In this document: one piece after another, positions 1 to 9,588 of the stretch
Numbering within the stretch: the first letter of the stretch is position 1
How the letters are laid out: each line of letters opens with the position of its first letter
Source of the DNA: Candidatus Accumulibacter affinis
Lineage (GTDB): Bacteria > Pseudomonadota > Gammaproteobacteria > Burkholderiales > Rhodocyclaceae
Reading direction: 5' to 3'
NCBI GenBank assembly: GCA_016713625.1
Contig: JADJOT010000010.1
Span: 1 to 64,000 of the forward strand
DNA: 64,000 nucleotides
Made by a program: the position numbers and the translations under genes
Notes under the pieces: model-generated
The model's input: the letters and a program-made list of their open reading frames with translations, nothing else
What the model was told of the DNA's origin: nothing
Databases searched by the model: none

Positions 1-83
1 AAAAACAAGTTGAGCAATTCGAGTATTTGGTAAGATGACAAGCCTTCCCTTGTATAAGCCTTGTATAAGATTTCTTTCCTCGC

Positions 84-1306
84 ATGAAGCCTTACACTGA
101 AGAAATGGAACGTTTGATGAGGGCGATGTTTTGCCGGCTGTCCGAAAAGGATCGGCGGCGGTATGCGGCGGTTGAAGCCCAGAAGTAGGATGGGGTGGAA
201 AGGAATATATTTCGAAATTGTTGGGGATAGACTCCAGGACGATCTGCCAAGGCTTGGCGGTTGAAAGAAATGCAAGAGCCCACGCCGGGTCGGATCCGTA
301 GGCAGGGGGCGGCCGCAAATCCATCATCAGCACCACGCCTGAATTGGAAAGCATTTTTTTTGAAGTCATCGCTGAGCATACGGCAGGGGAAGTCCGCAAC
401 ACGACATCGTCTGGACGAACCTAAGACCGCAAGGGATAGCCGAGCGAATCACGACGAAGGGCATTTCGGTGAGTCGGTACATTTGCTGCAAGCTGTTGAA
501 GAAGAACAAATTTGTAAGTCGCCAAGCCCAGAAAAAGAAGTCATTCAAGCAACACCCAGAACGTAACCCGCAGTTTGAGAACATCACGAAAATCAAAGCG
601 ACGTATCTTGCACAGAACCAGCCGGTGATCAGCATGGATACGAAGAAAAAGGAGATGATAGGCAACTTCTATCGCGCGGGGAAATTGTTACACGAGAAAC
701 CATTGAGGTCTTGGACCATGATTTTGCCAGCTACGGCGAGGGCAAGATTGTGCCGCACGGACTTTATGACGTGGGGTTAAACAAGGGGCACGTGGAACAT
801 CGGAACGAGCCGCGATACCACTGAATTTGCGTGCGACAGCGCCGCGCACTGGTGGGAAAAGGTGGGCAAGTACGACTATGCTCACGCTACCCAACTCCTC
901 CTGACGTGCGATGGCGGGGGAGCAATCCCTCCAATTCCTCTTTGTTTCGACAGGATCTGCAAACCTTGGCCAACCGCATCGGGCTGGAAATTCGCATTGC
1001 CCACTATCCGCCGTACTGTTCCAAACACAACCCGATCGAACACCGCCTTTTCCCTCATGTCACGCGCGCCTGCGAAGGCGTCGTCTTCAAGAGCGTGCCA
1101 TTGGTGAAGGAATTGATTGAACGCACGCAGACTAAAACAGGCCTGCGTGTCTCCGTCGACATCCTCAACAAAGTTCACGAAACTGGGCGCAAAGCTTCAG
1201 AGCACCTAAAATCAACTCTGAAGATTATTGCCGATTCCGTTCTTCCCAATGGAATTACACCGTTTCTCCGCAGTCAGATAACGAACTTCCGCAAGTTGTT
1301 TTTTGA
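84..1306 (+). pseudogene. Decayed ISAzo13-family transposase
   Basis: Reading across all three frames restores a transposase. It starts with MKPYTEEMERLMRAMF (ATG at 84) and is cut by a stop after about 34 codons. It continues as QFENITKIKATYL and PVISMDTKKKEMIGNFYRAG (about 570-690), then DFASYGEGKIVPHGLYDVG (about 720-778). A CDGGGSN stretch carrying a DDE-type acidic residue follows near 905, and then the C-terminal block AHYPPYCSKHNPIEHRLF...TGLRVSVDI (about 995-1160). The last residues (QWNYTVSPQ...VVF) are in another frame and end at a TGA at 1304-1306. These blocks are typical of ISAzo13-type transposases. At least one early stop and several frameshifts make it non-functional. I could not identify terminal inverted repeats, so the element's edges are unknown. 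Confidence 0.85.
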
Positions 1307-1812
1307 ACGTTCCTAAGGGTGCATGGTGGCACTTGCTGCATGGGAGCGTTCAGCGTCCAATCTAGCGCATCTTCGGAGTTGTCACTTGGGGTTGAGGGAA
1401 CTTGCTGACGTTAACTCAAAGCAGACAGTCGCCTCCATCACGGCTGATAGGGCTAGAGCGGCTCTTTTAGCCACCGAGCAGACGCTCGCGCCCGCGGCAC
1501 TGAAGGTCGGGATATGGGCGGACGCTCACTCGCCAACCAGCCAGATGTCCAACGTTTTCCGCTCGCTGGCCTGGCGTTGCTGTTTCCACCGCCTACCGAT
1601 GCCACGAATCAACCGCTTGATTGGACCACGTATAAGCTGTTGATTCATAACGGTGCAATTTCATGAACTCGTGGACTTCGGCCTCCAGCGGACAGCGAGG
1701 CCGGAGAGAAGAATGGCCAGGAGAGAGTGAAACCGGCCGAATCCGGGCGCCCATACGAAACGTCGAAGTCCACAGCAACCCGCACGAACCCCCGCAAACA
1801 CGCGGCAGTACG
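1307..1812. other. No gene recognised between IS remnant and tRNA terminator
   Basis: About 500 bp with no reading frame that looks like a protein family. The longest frame, 1323-1643 plus, is rich in unrelated composition and has no visible ribosome-binding site or domain. It is probably decayed sequence associated with the IS remnant. Confidence 0.5.
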
Positions 1813-1849
1813 CAAAAGAAGACCAACCCGATGAGGGGTTGGTCTTCTT
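1813..1849 (-). terminator. Rho-independent terminator of the tRNA-Ile gene
   Basis: A perfect 14-bp stem (1816-1829 pairing with 1836-1849) with a six-base loop. Read on the minus strand it is followed by TTTTGC. It lies five bases beyond the tRNA 3' end, so it closes the tRNA transcript. Confidence 0.85.
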
Positions 1850-1853
1850 GTTT

Positions 1854-2179
1854 GAGGCCCGCAGGGACTTGAACCCTGGACCAAAGGATTATGCTTGCCA
1901 CCACGGCTTTCGCCGCCTCTTTCGAGTTCGTGGTCTGGACTATACCTTCCCGTTACAGGCTGGCCGTCTAGTCTCTACACCTTTCCCCGTACTGCTGGGG
2001 GGGACTTGGCTCGGTATTGGCATGTCCCGCGGGATTTAGCTTCCACCGAATTTGACCAGTTCTACCCGCCGCCAGAGTGATGCTGACAACAGGCAACCCT
2101 TTGCGGACAACCAGACACCAGATGATGCGCAGGCTGCCCTCGCTAAGTCCTCTGCTCTAACCAACTGAGCTACAGGCCC
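1854..2179 (-). tRNA. tRNA-Ile(CAU), interrupted by a group I intron
   Basis: On the minus strand the 5' half (2179-2146) reads GGGCCTGTAGCTCAGTTGG..., with a normal D-arm and the start of the anticodon arm (GAGGACT). The 3' half (1893-1854) reads CATAATCCTTTGG..., with a T-arm GGTTCAAGTCC. Joining the halves gives the anticodon loop CU-CAU-AA on a GAGGA/UCCUU stem. This is the loop of tRNA-Ile2, whose C34 is modified to lysidine by TilS so that it reads AUA. The acceptor stem pairs over seven positions, but the first pair is G-U. The base in the discriminator position is C and no CCA is encoded (the sequence continues CAAA). A relative with GGGCCC-ACCA at this end would be more usual, so the 3' end is odd. 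Confidence 0.85.
1894..2145 (-). ncRNA. Group I self-splicing intron (Azoarcus-like, subgroup IC3)
   Basis: About 252 nt separate the two tRNA halves. Minus-strand core blocks match the Azoarcus tRNA-Ile intron as I remember it: CAAATTCGG (2054-2046, P3/P4 region), AGAGACTAGACGGC (1976-1963, P7/P3 region) and AAGGTATAGTCCAGA (1948-1934, P7 3' strand). A 7-bp helix GGCAGCC / GGTTGCC near the 5' end can serve as P2. The last intron base is G, as required for the omega-G, and the base before the intron is T, as required for the P1 U-G pair. There is no internal ORF. The exact 5' splice site could move by one base because two T residues adjoin (2146, 2145). The P1 pairing I can draw is weak. Confidence 0.85.
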
Positions 2180-2186
2180 GGGGCGT

Positions 2187-2192
2187 ATTCTA
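2187..2192 (-). promoter_or_regulatory. -10 box of the tRNA-Ile promoter
   Basis: TAGAAT on the minus strand, seven bases before the tRNA 5' end. The bases between are ACGCCCC, a GC-rich discriminator typical of stringently controlled stable-RNA promoters. No good -35 hexamer is visible at 16-18 bp spacing. Confidence 0.55.
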
Positions 2193-2550
2193 CAGGCTTC
2201 TGGCCTGCTGATGGCTACCGGCCAGGGCAGCGTCACGGCAATCGCACACGTCTACGTCGTGAAGGCAGGTCGTATCTCACTGAGGTAGGGAGATGCCCAG
2301 GAGTTTGGCGCGCTGGTCAGGGCGACGGCGGATGCTAGGTCCTGAGGTACAGCCGCGGGTGGTGCACAACAGCCGCCTCCTGCGCAAAGAGCTGCCCGCC
2401 TTGCTCGCACAGCTGACGAAAAATCCCCGACCCTAAGTCCGACAGGCTGCTAGAATCCGCCACGACGCTGCCTGATGCGGACTGCTATGCTGCAAATGGT
2501 GCCGTCGTATTTTCTGTCCTGCCACCCTTACATTCCCTGAAAGACCTGCC
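2193..2550. other. Intergenic region without recognisable genes
   Basis: About 360 bp between the divergent tRNA and the small exported-protein gene. It probably holds both promoters. I see no gene, repeat or RNA in it. Confidence 0.5.
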
Positions 2551-2958
2551 ATGAAAAACGTGATCGTCGCCTCCGCCTTGTCGCTTGCCCTGATGGGTGG
2601 GCTGGTGCATGCCCAGACGTCACCGGCCACCCCGGCCCCAGCCAAAGCCGCCGCAATGGCCAGCAGCGACCCCATCGTGGTGATGCGCACCGAGCAACGT
2701 GCTGCGCGGAATGCGTTCAATGAATCCGCCAAGACCATCCGTGCTGAACGTGCCGCCACCGTCAAGGTGGCCGTGGACAAGGCCGTGGCCGAAGCCAAGG
2801 CGAGCGGCAAGGATCCGATAATCGCCAGGCGCGTTGCCAACAGACAGGCCATGCAGGCCACCAAGCCCGACTTCGACGCCAGGATGAAGGCCATTACCGA
2901 CACCCGCAATGAGGCCATGGCGGCCGCAAAGGCCAAGAGCGTTGCCGCCAAACCCTGA
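2551..2958 (+). CDS. Small exported Ala/Lys-rich protein, function unknown
   Basis: 135 residues. The first 21 form a classical Sec signal peptide (MKN, hydrophobic core, cleavage after VHA-Q). The mature part has a short Pro/Ala linker, then about 90 residues rich in Ala, Lys, Arg and Glu with long helical periodicity and no Cys. That composition resembles small periplasmic stress or chaperone-like helical proteins, but I do not recognise a family. The gene stands alone between a tRNA and a converging gene and is closed by a strong hairpin terminator at 3063. The ATG follows a CTGAAAGACCTGCC leader with only a weak Shine-Dalgarno sequence. Confidence 0.75.
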   Translation: MKNVIVASALSLALMGGLVHAQTSPATPAPAKAAAMASSDPIVVMRTEQRAARNAFNESAKTIRAERAATVKVAVDKAVAEAKASGKDPIIARRVANRQAMQATKPDFDARMKAITDTRNEAMAAAKAKSVAAKP

Positions 2959-3062
2959 CCCAAAAGGTTGATTCCGGGGTGCACGGGCCCCCGGAAACTG
3001 GCACGTTTCCGGGACAGCAAGTTCAATCCTTCGTGAATCGGCACTCACGCCGATCAGCGCAG

Positions 3063-3098
3063 ACCGCCGTGATGACCTGCATCACGGCGGTTTTGTCT
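3063..3098 (+). terminator. Rho-independent terminator between converging genes
   Basis: An 11-bp perfect stem ACCGCCGTGAT / ATCACGGCGGT (3063-3073 with 3081-3091) and a 7-base loop, followed by TTTGTCTT. It terminates the 2551-2958 gene. It could also work for the minus-strand phospholipase gene that ends at 3118. A second hairpin (2990-2998 with 3005-3013) lacks a T-tract. Confidence 0.8.
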
Positions 3099-3117
3099 TG
3101 AGCCAGCGCGCGTGCGG

Positions 3118-4411
3118 TCAGCGCGATATGGCGTAGCCGAAACGTACGCTCCACGGCTCGCGCTGGTTGTAGTCGAGCAGGGTTTCCCGTAGCCGGTGAA
3201 ATACTGCCCCATCAGGTAGCCGGACAGGCCGGGGAGCAGCCGGTTGAGCGGGTAGGTGGCTTGCAGGTCGGAACTGTATGCATTCGACTGCGTTCCCTTG
3301 CGCAGGCTCAAGGCCAGTTGCCAGTCGTCATTCTTGCCGTAGGTGAAGCGAAAGTCACCGTAGCCGCGGTACTTCTGGATATCGGGGTTCTCGCTCTTTC
3401 CAGGTGACGTAGAGCTTCGGCGAGAAGGTCCAGTAGAACTCGCTGGTGTCGCCAAAGGTAAAATAGGGCCGCACGAACAGGGTGTCGATGCTGCGCGAGT
3501 CGACTCCGTCCTTGCCGTTGGATTCGTGCTCGTAACCGGCCGCGATGCCGACCGCATTGCCGCCGACGCGCCAGTCGGTGTTGGGGATGTAGTAGAAGAA
3601 ACCGGGGATGTAGTTGGTGTCGATGAAGGGCTTCGAATCCGCAGTCAGATCCCAGAACGCGGACTGTGTATAGCTGAAGTACAGATTGTCGAAGAAGCGC
3701 CGCGAGGTCTTGTCGGCCGGTTCGTAGAGGCGCAGCTTGAAGCTGATCTGGAACTGCGCATTGGCCTCGATGCCCCAGCCGGCCACCGCGAACATCGGTT
3801 CGTAGAAGCTCAGGCGGCCCTCGTCCTGTCGGTTGGGGTCGTTGTCGGAGCGCACGGTCAGTGTGGTGACCGGCGCGCGGGCCGGCGGCCGCCACCTCGG
3901 TGGCCGGCGTGGCGCGTTCGCCGGTGCTGGCGGCCGGCACGAGCGGTTCTGCCGCTGCTGCTTCCCTTGGCGTCGAGAGCTGTACCAGCATGGCCGGCGC
4001 GTCCATGTCGACAGCGTCGACGCGAACTCTGCCGCGCAGGTTCGCCGGCACCTCGCCGACATAGTCGATGCGCAGGAATTCACCGCGGCGCAGGTCGATC
4101 TGGCTGGCCACCGGCGTCTCGCGACGCAACTCCACGCGCGCCACAGCGCCGAGGTCGGGCGTCAGGCTGACGCGCAGAACTTCCGGCAGCGCATACGACC
4201 GCGATTCGGCCTCGCCGGTGACGATCAGCGAGAGCCTGAACGGTGCGGCCGGGTCGATGCTGCGGCTCGGAGCGACGAGGTTGATGTCGGCCTGGGCCAC
4301 GGACGGCGCGAGCGCCAGAGCCAGGCTGACCATCGCCGCAGCCGTCGCAACGGGGAGGGCGCGCCTCGGCGCGCTACGCAGATCGTGGATCAATGTTTTT
4401 CCTTTGCACAA
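3118..4411 (-). pseudogene. pldA: Outer-membrane phospholipase A (OMPLA), frame broken three times
   Basis: OMPLA hydrolyses phospholipids in the outer membrane as a calcium-dependent dimer. Three frames must be joined. The first gives a signal peptide (cleavage near AQA-DINL) and an N-terminal beta domain. The second gives YEPMFAVAG, LYFSYTQSAFWDL, FIDTNYIPGFFYY and the catalytic block YEHESNGKDG..SRSIDTLF, which holds the His-Ser pair of the family and a downstream beta-strand region. The third gives GYGDFRFTYG...YLMGQYFTGYG. A final shift near 3192 restores the family's C-terminal strand ETLLDYNQREPW...FGYAISR, ending at TGA 3118-3120. The shifts lie near 3875, 3398 and 3192. Because neighbours are also hit by one-base indels, the real gene may be intact. 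The start at 4411 is one choice; a shorter start at the internal Met before the hydrophobic core is possible. Confidence 0.8.
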
Positions 4412-4480
4412 ATGTTGGTTTGAGGCTTGTCTCGACCGTCCCGCTGTCGGCGCGCCAGTCGCGCAGGCGGCGTCCTGACG

Positions 4481-5921
4481 CTACTGCGCTTGCGCGGCCA
4501 TCGTGCTCTGCGGCGTCGGCGCCATGGCCGCCGCGATGTCGACCCAGCCACCGCCCATCGCCTGGTACACATTGACCAGTTGCGTGTAGCGATCGGCAAG
4601 CAGGCGCACCCCGGCCAGCTCGGCGGCGAACAACTCGTTCTCGGCCACCAGCACATCAAGATAGGCCGCCACCCCCTTGTCGAACCGAAGCTTCGACAGC
4701 CGGGCGAACTCGCGCAATGCCTCCACTCGCTTGCTCTGCAGCGCGACTTCGTCGATCTTCTTCTGCGAGCCGGTCAGCGCATCGTTGGTCTCGCGAAACG
4801 CATTGAGGATGGTCTGTTGATAAAACAGCAGCGCTTGCTCGTTTTGCGCCTCCGCCGAGCTGACCTGGCCGGAGATCCCCGAAGGTGAAGAGCGGGCCGC
4901 TGACGCCGGCGGCGACCAGACCAGCGCTTGCCGGGCCGGTAAAGACGCTGCTGAAGGCCGTGCTGACGCTGCCGAGCAGGCCGGTAATCGAGACGGTCGG
5001 GTAGTACAGCGCGCGCGTCGCGCCGACGTTGGCATTCGTGGCGACGAGGTTCTGCTCGGCCTGCAGGATGTCGGGCCGGCGTTGCAGCAGCGTCGAGGGC
5101 AGGTCGGCGGGGATCAGCGGCGCGACGAGCTGGTCGATGGTCTTGCCGCGCGCGATCGGCCCCGGGTTGCGGCCGAGCAGGATCGAGATGAGGTTCTCCT
5201 GCGCCGCGATCGCCTGCTCGAAGGCCGGAATCGCCGCCAGCGCCTGCTGGTACTGCGAGGTGATCTGCATCACTTCCGTCTTGGCCACGATGCCGGCTTT
5301 GAAGCGCAGGTCGAACAGCCGCGCCGTGGCGCCGAAGTTCCTGGCCGTCGCCTGTGCAATCTCCAGCTGGCGGTCGAGTGCGCGCAGCGCGATGTAGCTG
5401 GTCGCGACGCTGGTCACCAGCGACAGCACGACGCCGCGCTGCGCCTGCTCGCTGGCATAGACCTGCGCCTGCGCAGCCTCGCTGAGGCGGCGCACGCGAC
5501 CGAACAGGTCGACTTGCCAGGACGCGCCGAGCGATGCCTGGTAGAGCGCAAAATATGGATCGGCGCCGGGCGGAAGCGGCGGCTGGCCGACGCGGCTGGC
5601 GCGCGTCCGGCTGGCCTCGGCGGCGTAGCCGATCTGCGGGTACAACTGCGAGCGGGTACTGGTCAGCGCGCCGATGAACTGATCGACTCGCGCCGCGGCG
5701 ATGCGCACGTCGCGGTTCTCGCGCAGCGCGTTGTCTACCAGATCGTTCAACACGGGGTCGCCGAACTGCTCCCACCACTTCGTGTTTGCAACTTCGGCCG
5801 CCATCGGGTAATCGATACGCCAGACAGCGGGAGACTGCACCGTGGGGCGTACGTAGTCGGGCCCGACCATGCAGCCGGCAAGGCCGCCGGCCAGCACTGC
5901 CACGAGCACCTTGATCCTCAT
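4481..5921 (-). CDS. RND outer-membrane factor (OprM/NodT family lipoprotein), one frameshift
   Basis: The outer-membrane channel of a tripartite efflux pump. The N-terminus has a lipoprotein signal (LAGGLAGC, Cys at residue 17), then MVGPDYVRPT, which is typical of the family. Both OEP repeats are present: the first has WWEQFGDPVLNDLV and the second YPTVSITGLLGS. The frame shifts at about 4876 in a GGGG run (TTC-GGG-GATC). It resumes as ISGQVSSAEAQNEQALLFYQ and runs to the stop at 4481. The total length of 1441 nt equals 480 codons plus one base, which fits a single inserted G. It probably serves the adaptor and transporter at 13571-14683 and 10507-13574, but it is separated from them by the mrp operon. 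Confidence 0.88.
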
Positions 5922-6119
5922 CTCGGTTTCCCTTCTGTGATGCGGGGCAGGCGCCGAGCGCCATTCGAACGCCCTGCAGGGCAGGTGGCCCTGACGCGCA
6001 TTGTAGCAATATTCATTGTCGCCAAAGTATTCACGGGGGGCCGTGCCATGGGTTGCAATTCGTTGTTAAGTGTCGATCGCGACCAGCGCTCCACTCGAGC
6101 GAGCAAACCTGCGTAGAGT

Positions 6120-7891
6120 TCATTTCGGTGCCCCGACGAGCAGCAGCCCGCCAAACAGCGCCGCCAGCGTGAGCAATGAGAGGCTTGCGGACGACCAGCG
6201 CCGAAGGAAGGCGTCCGCCTGCGCAAATGCGACGCCCAGCGCGACCGTGGCACGGCGCAGCGGGCCGCCGTCCTCATCGCCGTTGGCAGCGTTGCCGACG
6301 CAAGCGGCAGCGAACAAGGGTCGGCGCGACAGGGCTGACGCCAGCAGCGCGCCGAGTACGAACATCGTCAGCGTGTTGCCCAGTTCCTTGGGCGACAGCG
6401 GGTTGGCGATCAGCTCGGCCGGCAGTGGCCCCCAAACCGCCGCCAGCGACAAGGCCAGCGACGCCAGCGCCAGGCCGAGCGCCGCGCACTGCGACAGCAT
6501 CGACACCGGCTTCAGCTCACTCAAGGGCGCGACCGGGCGGCGCAGCACGCGCACCGCGATCAGCACCACGTAGGCTGCGGTGAACGCCGCGCCGCCCTGC
6601 AGGACGAGCGTCCACCACCACTGGCCGGAGGCGTCGGCCGACACCAGCAGCAGTTTCTTCGCCAGATAGGCGCCGCTGGGCAGCACGCCCATCAGCGCCA
6701 CGCCGCCGACCAGGAGAGCCAGCACGGCCACCGGCAACGCACGCGCCGCACCGGCCAGGTTGTCGATGCGGTCGTGGCCCAGCGCGGCATACACCAAGCC
6801 TGCGGCCATGAACATGCCGGCCTTGGCGGTGGCGTGCGCAATGGCCTGCAGCAGCCCGGCCGCCTGCGCCGCTTCGCGCATCGCCATGTTGCCGATGGCA
6901 TCGAAGGCCAGTGGAAAGAGCAGGAAAAGGTAGCCGATCTGCGCCACCGTCGAATAGGCCACCAGCAGCTTCAGCCGCTGCTGGCGCAACGCCACCACGC
7001 TGCCGACGACGATGGCCGCCGCGCCCATGCCGGCCATCAACTGCGCGGCCGAGGCGCTGGCCACGCCCGGCATCACGTCCAGCCACAGTCGTAGCACCAG
7101 GAACCACGAGCCCTTGATCACCAGCGCCGAGAGTACCGCACTGGCTGCCGCCGGCGCGCCGCCATGCGCCGGCGGCAGCCAGATGTGCAGCGGGAAGAGT
7201 GCGGTCTTGGCCAGCAGGCCGGCGGTCATCAACGCCAGCGCCGTCCAGGCCAGCGGTTGGGGCTGCACCGCGGCGGCCAGTAGCGGGATGTCCAGCGTGC
7301 CGTAGCCGCCGTAGAGCAGCACCGCGCCGAGCAGGTACAGCACCGAACCGCACAGTGCAAACAGCATGTAGCGCAGCGCGGCGCGCAGGGTCTCGCCGCT
7401 GCCGGCCAGACACACCAGCGGCACGCCGGCGAAAGTCAGCAGCTCCAGCGCGACGTAGAGCGTAAACAGGTCGCCGCTGACGAACACCAGGTTCAGCGCA
7501 CCCCACACCGCCATCAGCAGCAGCCAGTAGCTGAACGCGGCGCGCGACTCCTTGACGTCCGGCGGCGTACCGAAGTCGGCGCGCGCGTAAATGCCGATGC
7601 CGCAGACCACCCCGGCTACCGCCAGCAGCATGGCCACCGCCGGCCCGTCGGCACGCAGCGCGATGCCCAGCGGCGGCGCCCAGCCGCCGAGCAGATAGAT
7701 CAGCGTCTGGCCTTCGCGCAGCCACGCGGCGGCGATGCCCAGCGCCAGCGCCAGCCCGAGGGCATCAGCACGAAGGCCACGCGCTGCACCCGCCGCCCGC
7801 CCAGCACCAGGCCGAGCAGCATGCCGACGAAGGGCAACAGCACCGCCGCCGCCAGCAGCGCGCCTCCGTGGGTGCTCGTCCACATGTCCAT
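6120..7891 (-). CDS. mrpD: Mrp/Mnh cation-proton antiporter subunit D, one frameshift
   Basis: A NuoN/NuoM-like polytopic subunit of the multi-subunit Na+(K+)/H+ antiporter; it forms a proton-translocating half channel in the inner membrane. About 590 residues with some 14 hydrophobic segments. FVSGDLFTLYVALELLTFAGV and TALFPLHIWLPPAHGGAP (both around 7100-7500) are signature stretches and include the conserved Glu and Lys. The start is MDMWTSTHGG (ATG 7891, alternative ATG 7885), 14 nt after the mrpC stop. The frame breaks at 7760-7762, where one C seems lost from a CCCC run. The length of 1772 nt is one base short of a whole number of codons. It is the last gene of the six-gene set. Confidence 0.88.
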
Positions 7892-7905
7892 CGCGGTGCG
7901 TCCGT

Positions 7906-8226
7906 TCAATCGCCGGACGGCGGCTCGTTGGCCAGCGACGCGGTAGCGGTGGATTCGATCAGCCGCAGCAGCAGCGCCACTGTCACTGCGGTGGCGGCGA
8001 AGGCGACGACGATGGCGGTGATGAGCAGCGCCTGCGGCACCGGGTCGGCGGCCATACCGGCCGCGGCGCCGCGCTTGGCCAGCGCGCCGAAGAGCACGAA
8101 CACGCCCGAACCCATGATGTTGAAGGCCACCAGCTTGCGCAGCGGGTGCGGCTGCACGATCAGCCCGTACAGGCCGATGCCCACCAGCGCGCAGGCGCAC
8201 AGCGCGAACAGCGTCTCGACGTTCAT
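7906..8226 (-). CDS. mrpC: Mrp/Mnh antiporter subunit C (NuoK-like)
   Basis: A 106-residue, three-helix membrane protein homologous to NuoK. It contains GIGLYGLIVQPHPLRKLVAFNIMGSGVFVLFGAL and a third helix ALLITAIVVAFAATAVTVAL, both typical of MrpC/MnhC. Its ATG (8224-8226) overlaps the TGA of the preceding mrpB (ATGA), indicating translational coupling. It is intact, unlike its neighbours. Confidence 0.93.
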   Translation of the reverse strand: MNVETLFALCACALVGIGLYGLIVQPHPLRKLVAFNIMGSGVFVLFGALAKRGAAAGMAADPVPQALLITAIVVAFAATAVTVALLLRLIESTATASLANEPPSGD

Positions 8227-9237
8227 CGCCCGGTACTCCGGGTTGGCATGGGCCTCATGTTGCGCGCTGCAATGGAAGTTTCGCCGGGCGCCGGCGAGGA
8301 GTCGGCGCTTCGCGCCGGTGCCCCGTTCAACAGCAAGGCCAGCACCAGCACCAGCGTCGGCAGCAGCGAGACCTCGATGGCCACGATCATCGGCTTGGCC
8401 CAGCCGTCCGGATAGCCGAGGAAGGCGCCCGCCTGCCACGCACCGAGCAGGCCGACGGCGACGAACACCAGCGGCCCGACGACGATGCCGGTGCGCACCC
8501 AGCGGCTGTCGATGCGCGGTGCATCGCCCAGGCCGGCCATCTGCACCAGCATCCACATCGCCGCCAGGATGGTGGCGCTCTGGAACTTGCCGCCCGGATG
8601 GTCGGCGCCGGCCCAAAACAAGTAGAGGCCGACAACGATGCCGATCGGCGGCAGCAGGCGCGCCAGGTAGGCGAGGATGCCGTCGGGGTCGGGGGTGTGG
8701 CGCGGCCCGGGGCGGCCGCCCCAGAAGCGGTCCGGCGCCAGCGACCACACGCCGATCAGCGCGATCACCAGCACGATCGCCTCGAGCAGCGTGTCCAGCG
8801 CGCGGAAGGCGAGCAGCACGCCGGTGATCGGGTTGCCGACGCCAGTGGCCGCCAGGTTCTGCGCCACCTGCGGTGCCAGTGTCGGCGCGGACTCCGGGCA
8901 ACGCCAGCACGCACAGCACCAGCACCATGGTGACGCCCAGCGACAGCGACACGGCGAGCGCGCGCGTGCCGGCGCCGCTGCGCTCGGCCTTGGCCTGAGC
9001 CTCGGTGCCGCGCAGCCGCCCGACTGCACCGAGCAGCAGCGCGCCGGTCAGGCCGCCGCCGATGGCGGCTTCGGTCAGCGCGACGTCGATGCCGGCCAGG
9101 CGCACCCAAACCAGCGACAGCAACAAGCCGTAGGCAACGAAACCGGCCACCGCCACGAAGGCGTCGCGCGCGACTACGGTCCACAGCGCCAACCACAGCA
9201 GAAGCAGGGCAACGACCAGGGCAACGAGCGCCGTCAT
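8223..9237 (-). CDS. mrpB: Mrp antiporter DUF4040/MrpB-type fusion subunit, one frameshift
   Basis: The N-terminal ~80 residues (ARDAFVAVAGFVAYGLLLSLVWVRLAGIDVALTEAAIG) are the DUF4040/MbhD type that in standard Mrp forms the C-terminal part of MrpA. The rest (GNPITGVLLAFRALDTLLEAIVL; DHPGGKFQSATILAAMWMLVQM) is MnhB-like. So parts usually found in MrpA-C and MrpB sit in one ~338-residue protein. The frame shifts near 8895 (CCCGGAG, one G too many); 1015 nt is one base more than a whole number of codons. The stop TGA overlaps the mrpC start. The ORF starts at ATG 9237, 58 nt after mrpG. Confidence 0.85.
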
Positions 9238-9268
9238 TCGACCATCCTGCGCGTTGCGCGCACCGGGA

Positions 9269-9298
9269 TGAGCGCCTGGGAAGGTCCCGGCGCGCTCA
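9269..9298. repeat. 30-bp palindromic repeat, copy 1
   Basis: TGAGCGC, 16 bases, GCGCTCA. The inner part can also pair (GGGA / TCCC). It overlaps the last codon and stop of mrpG. A second copy with the same arms and 16-base core length is at 10412-10441. Confidence 0.7.
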
Positions 9299-9588
9299 TT
9301 CGCCGGGTTCCTGCCGCCGCACCGAGCGGGCGATGAGCTGTGACACCGCAGCGCTGGACAGCATCACCAGCAGCCACACCAGAACCAGCTTCAGCGCCGC
9401 GAGCACGCCACCCACCTGCGGCAGCAGTCCGATGACCACCAGCGCGACGCCCAGGTTGTCGGCCTTGGTCAGCGCGTGCAGTCGTGTGAAGGAATCGGGA
9501 AGCGCAGCAGCCCGACCGTGCCGGCGAGAAAGAACACCAGGCCGGCGCCGATGGCGACGATGCTGAAGGCGTCGAGCGTGGCGCTCAC
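9296..9588 (-). CDS. mrpG: Mrp/Mnh antiporter subunit G, one frameshift
   Basis: A ~97-residue, three-helix accessory subunit of the Mrp complex. The start is GTG at 9588, which overlaps the mrpF stop as GTGA. That frame gives VSATLDAFSIVAIGAGLVFF and GTVGLLRFP. At about 9497 the frame must shift (TTCCCGATTCC; one C lost from a CCCC run) to give DSFTRLHALTKADNLGVALVV, the family signature, and the C-terminus QEPGE. The length of 293 nt is one base short of whole codons. Confidence 0.87.

Noticed and set aside
1323..1643. 106-codon open frame after the IS remnant
   Set aside because: No ribosome-binding site, no family resemblance, lies in decayed sequence.
2990..3013. Terminator hairpin after the small exported protein
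   Set aside because: A good stem but no T-tract; the hairpin at 3063-3098 is far better.
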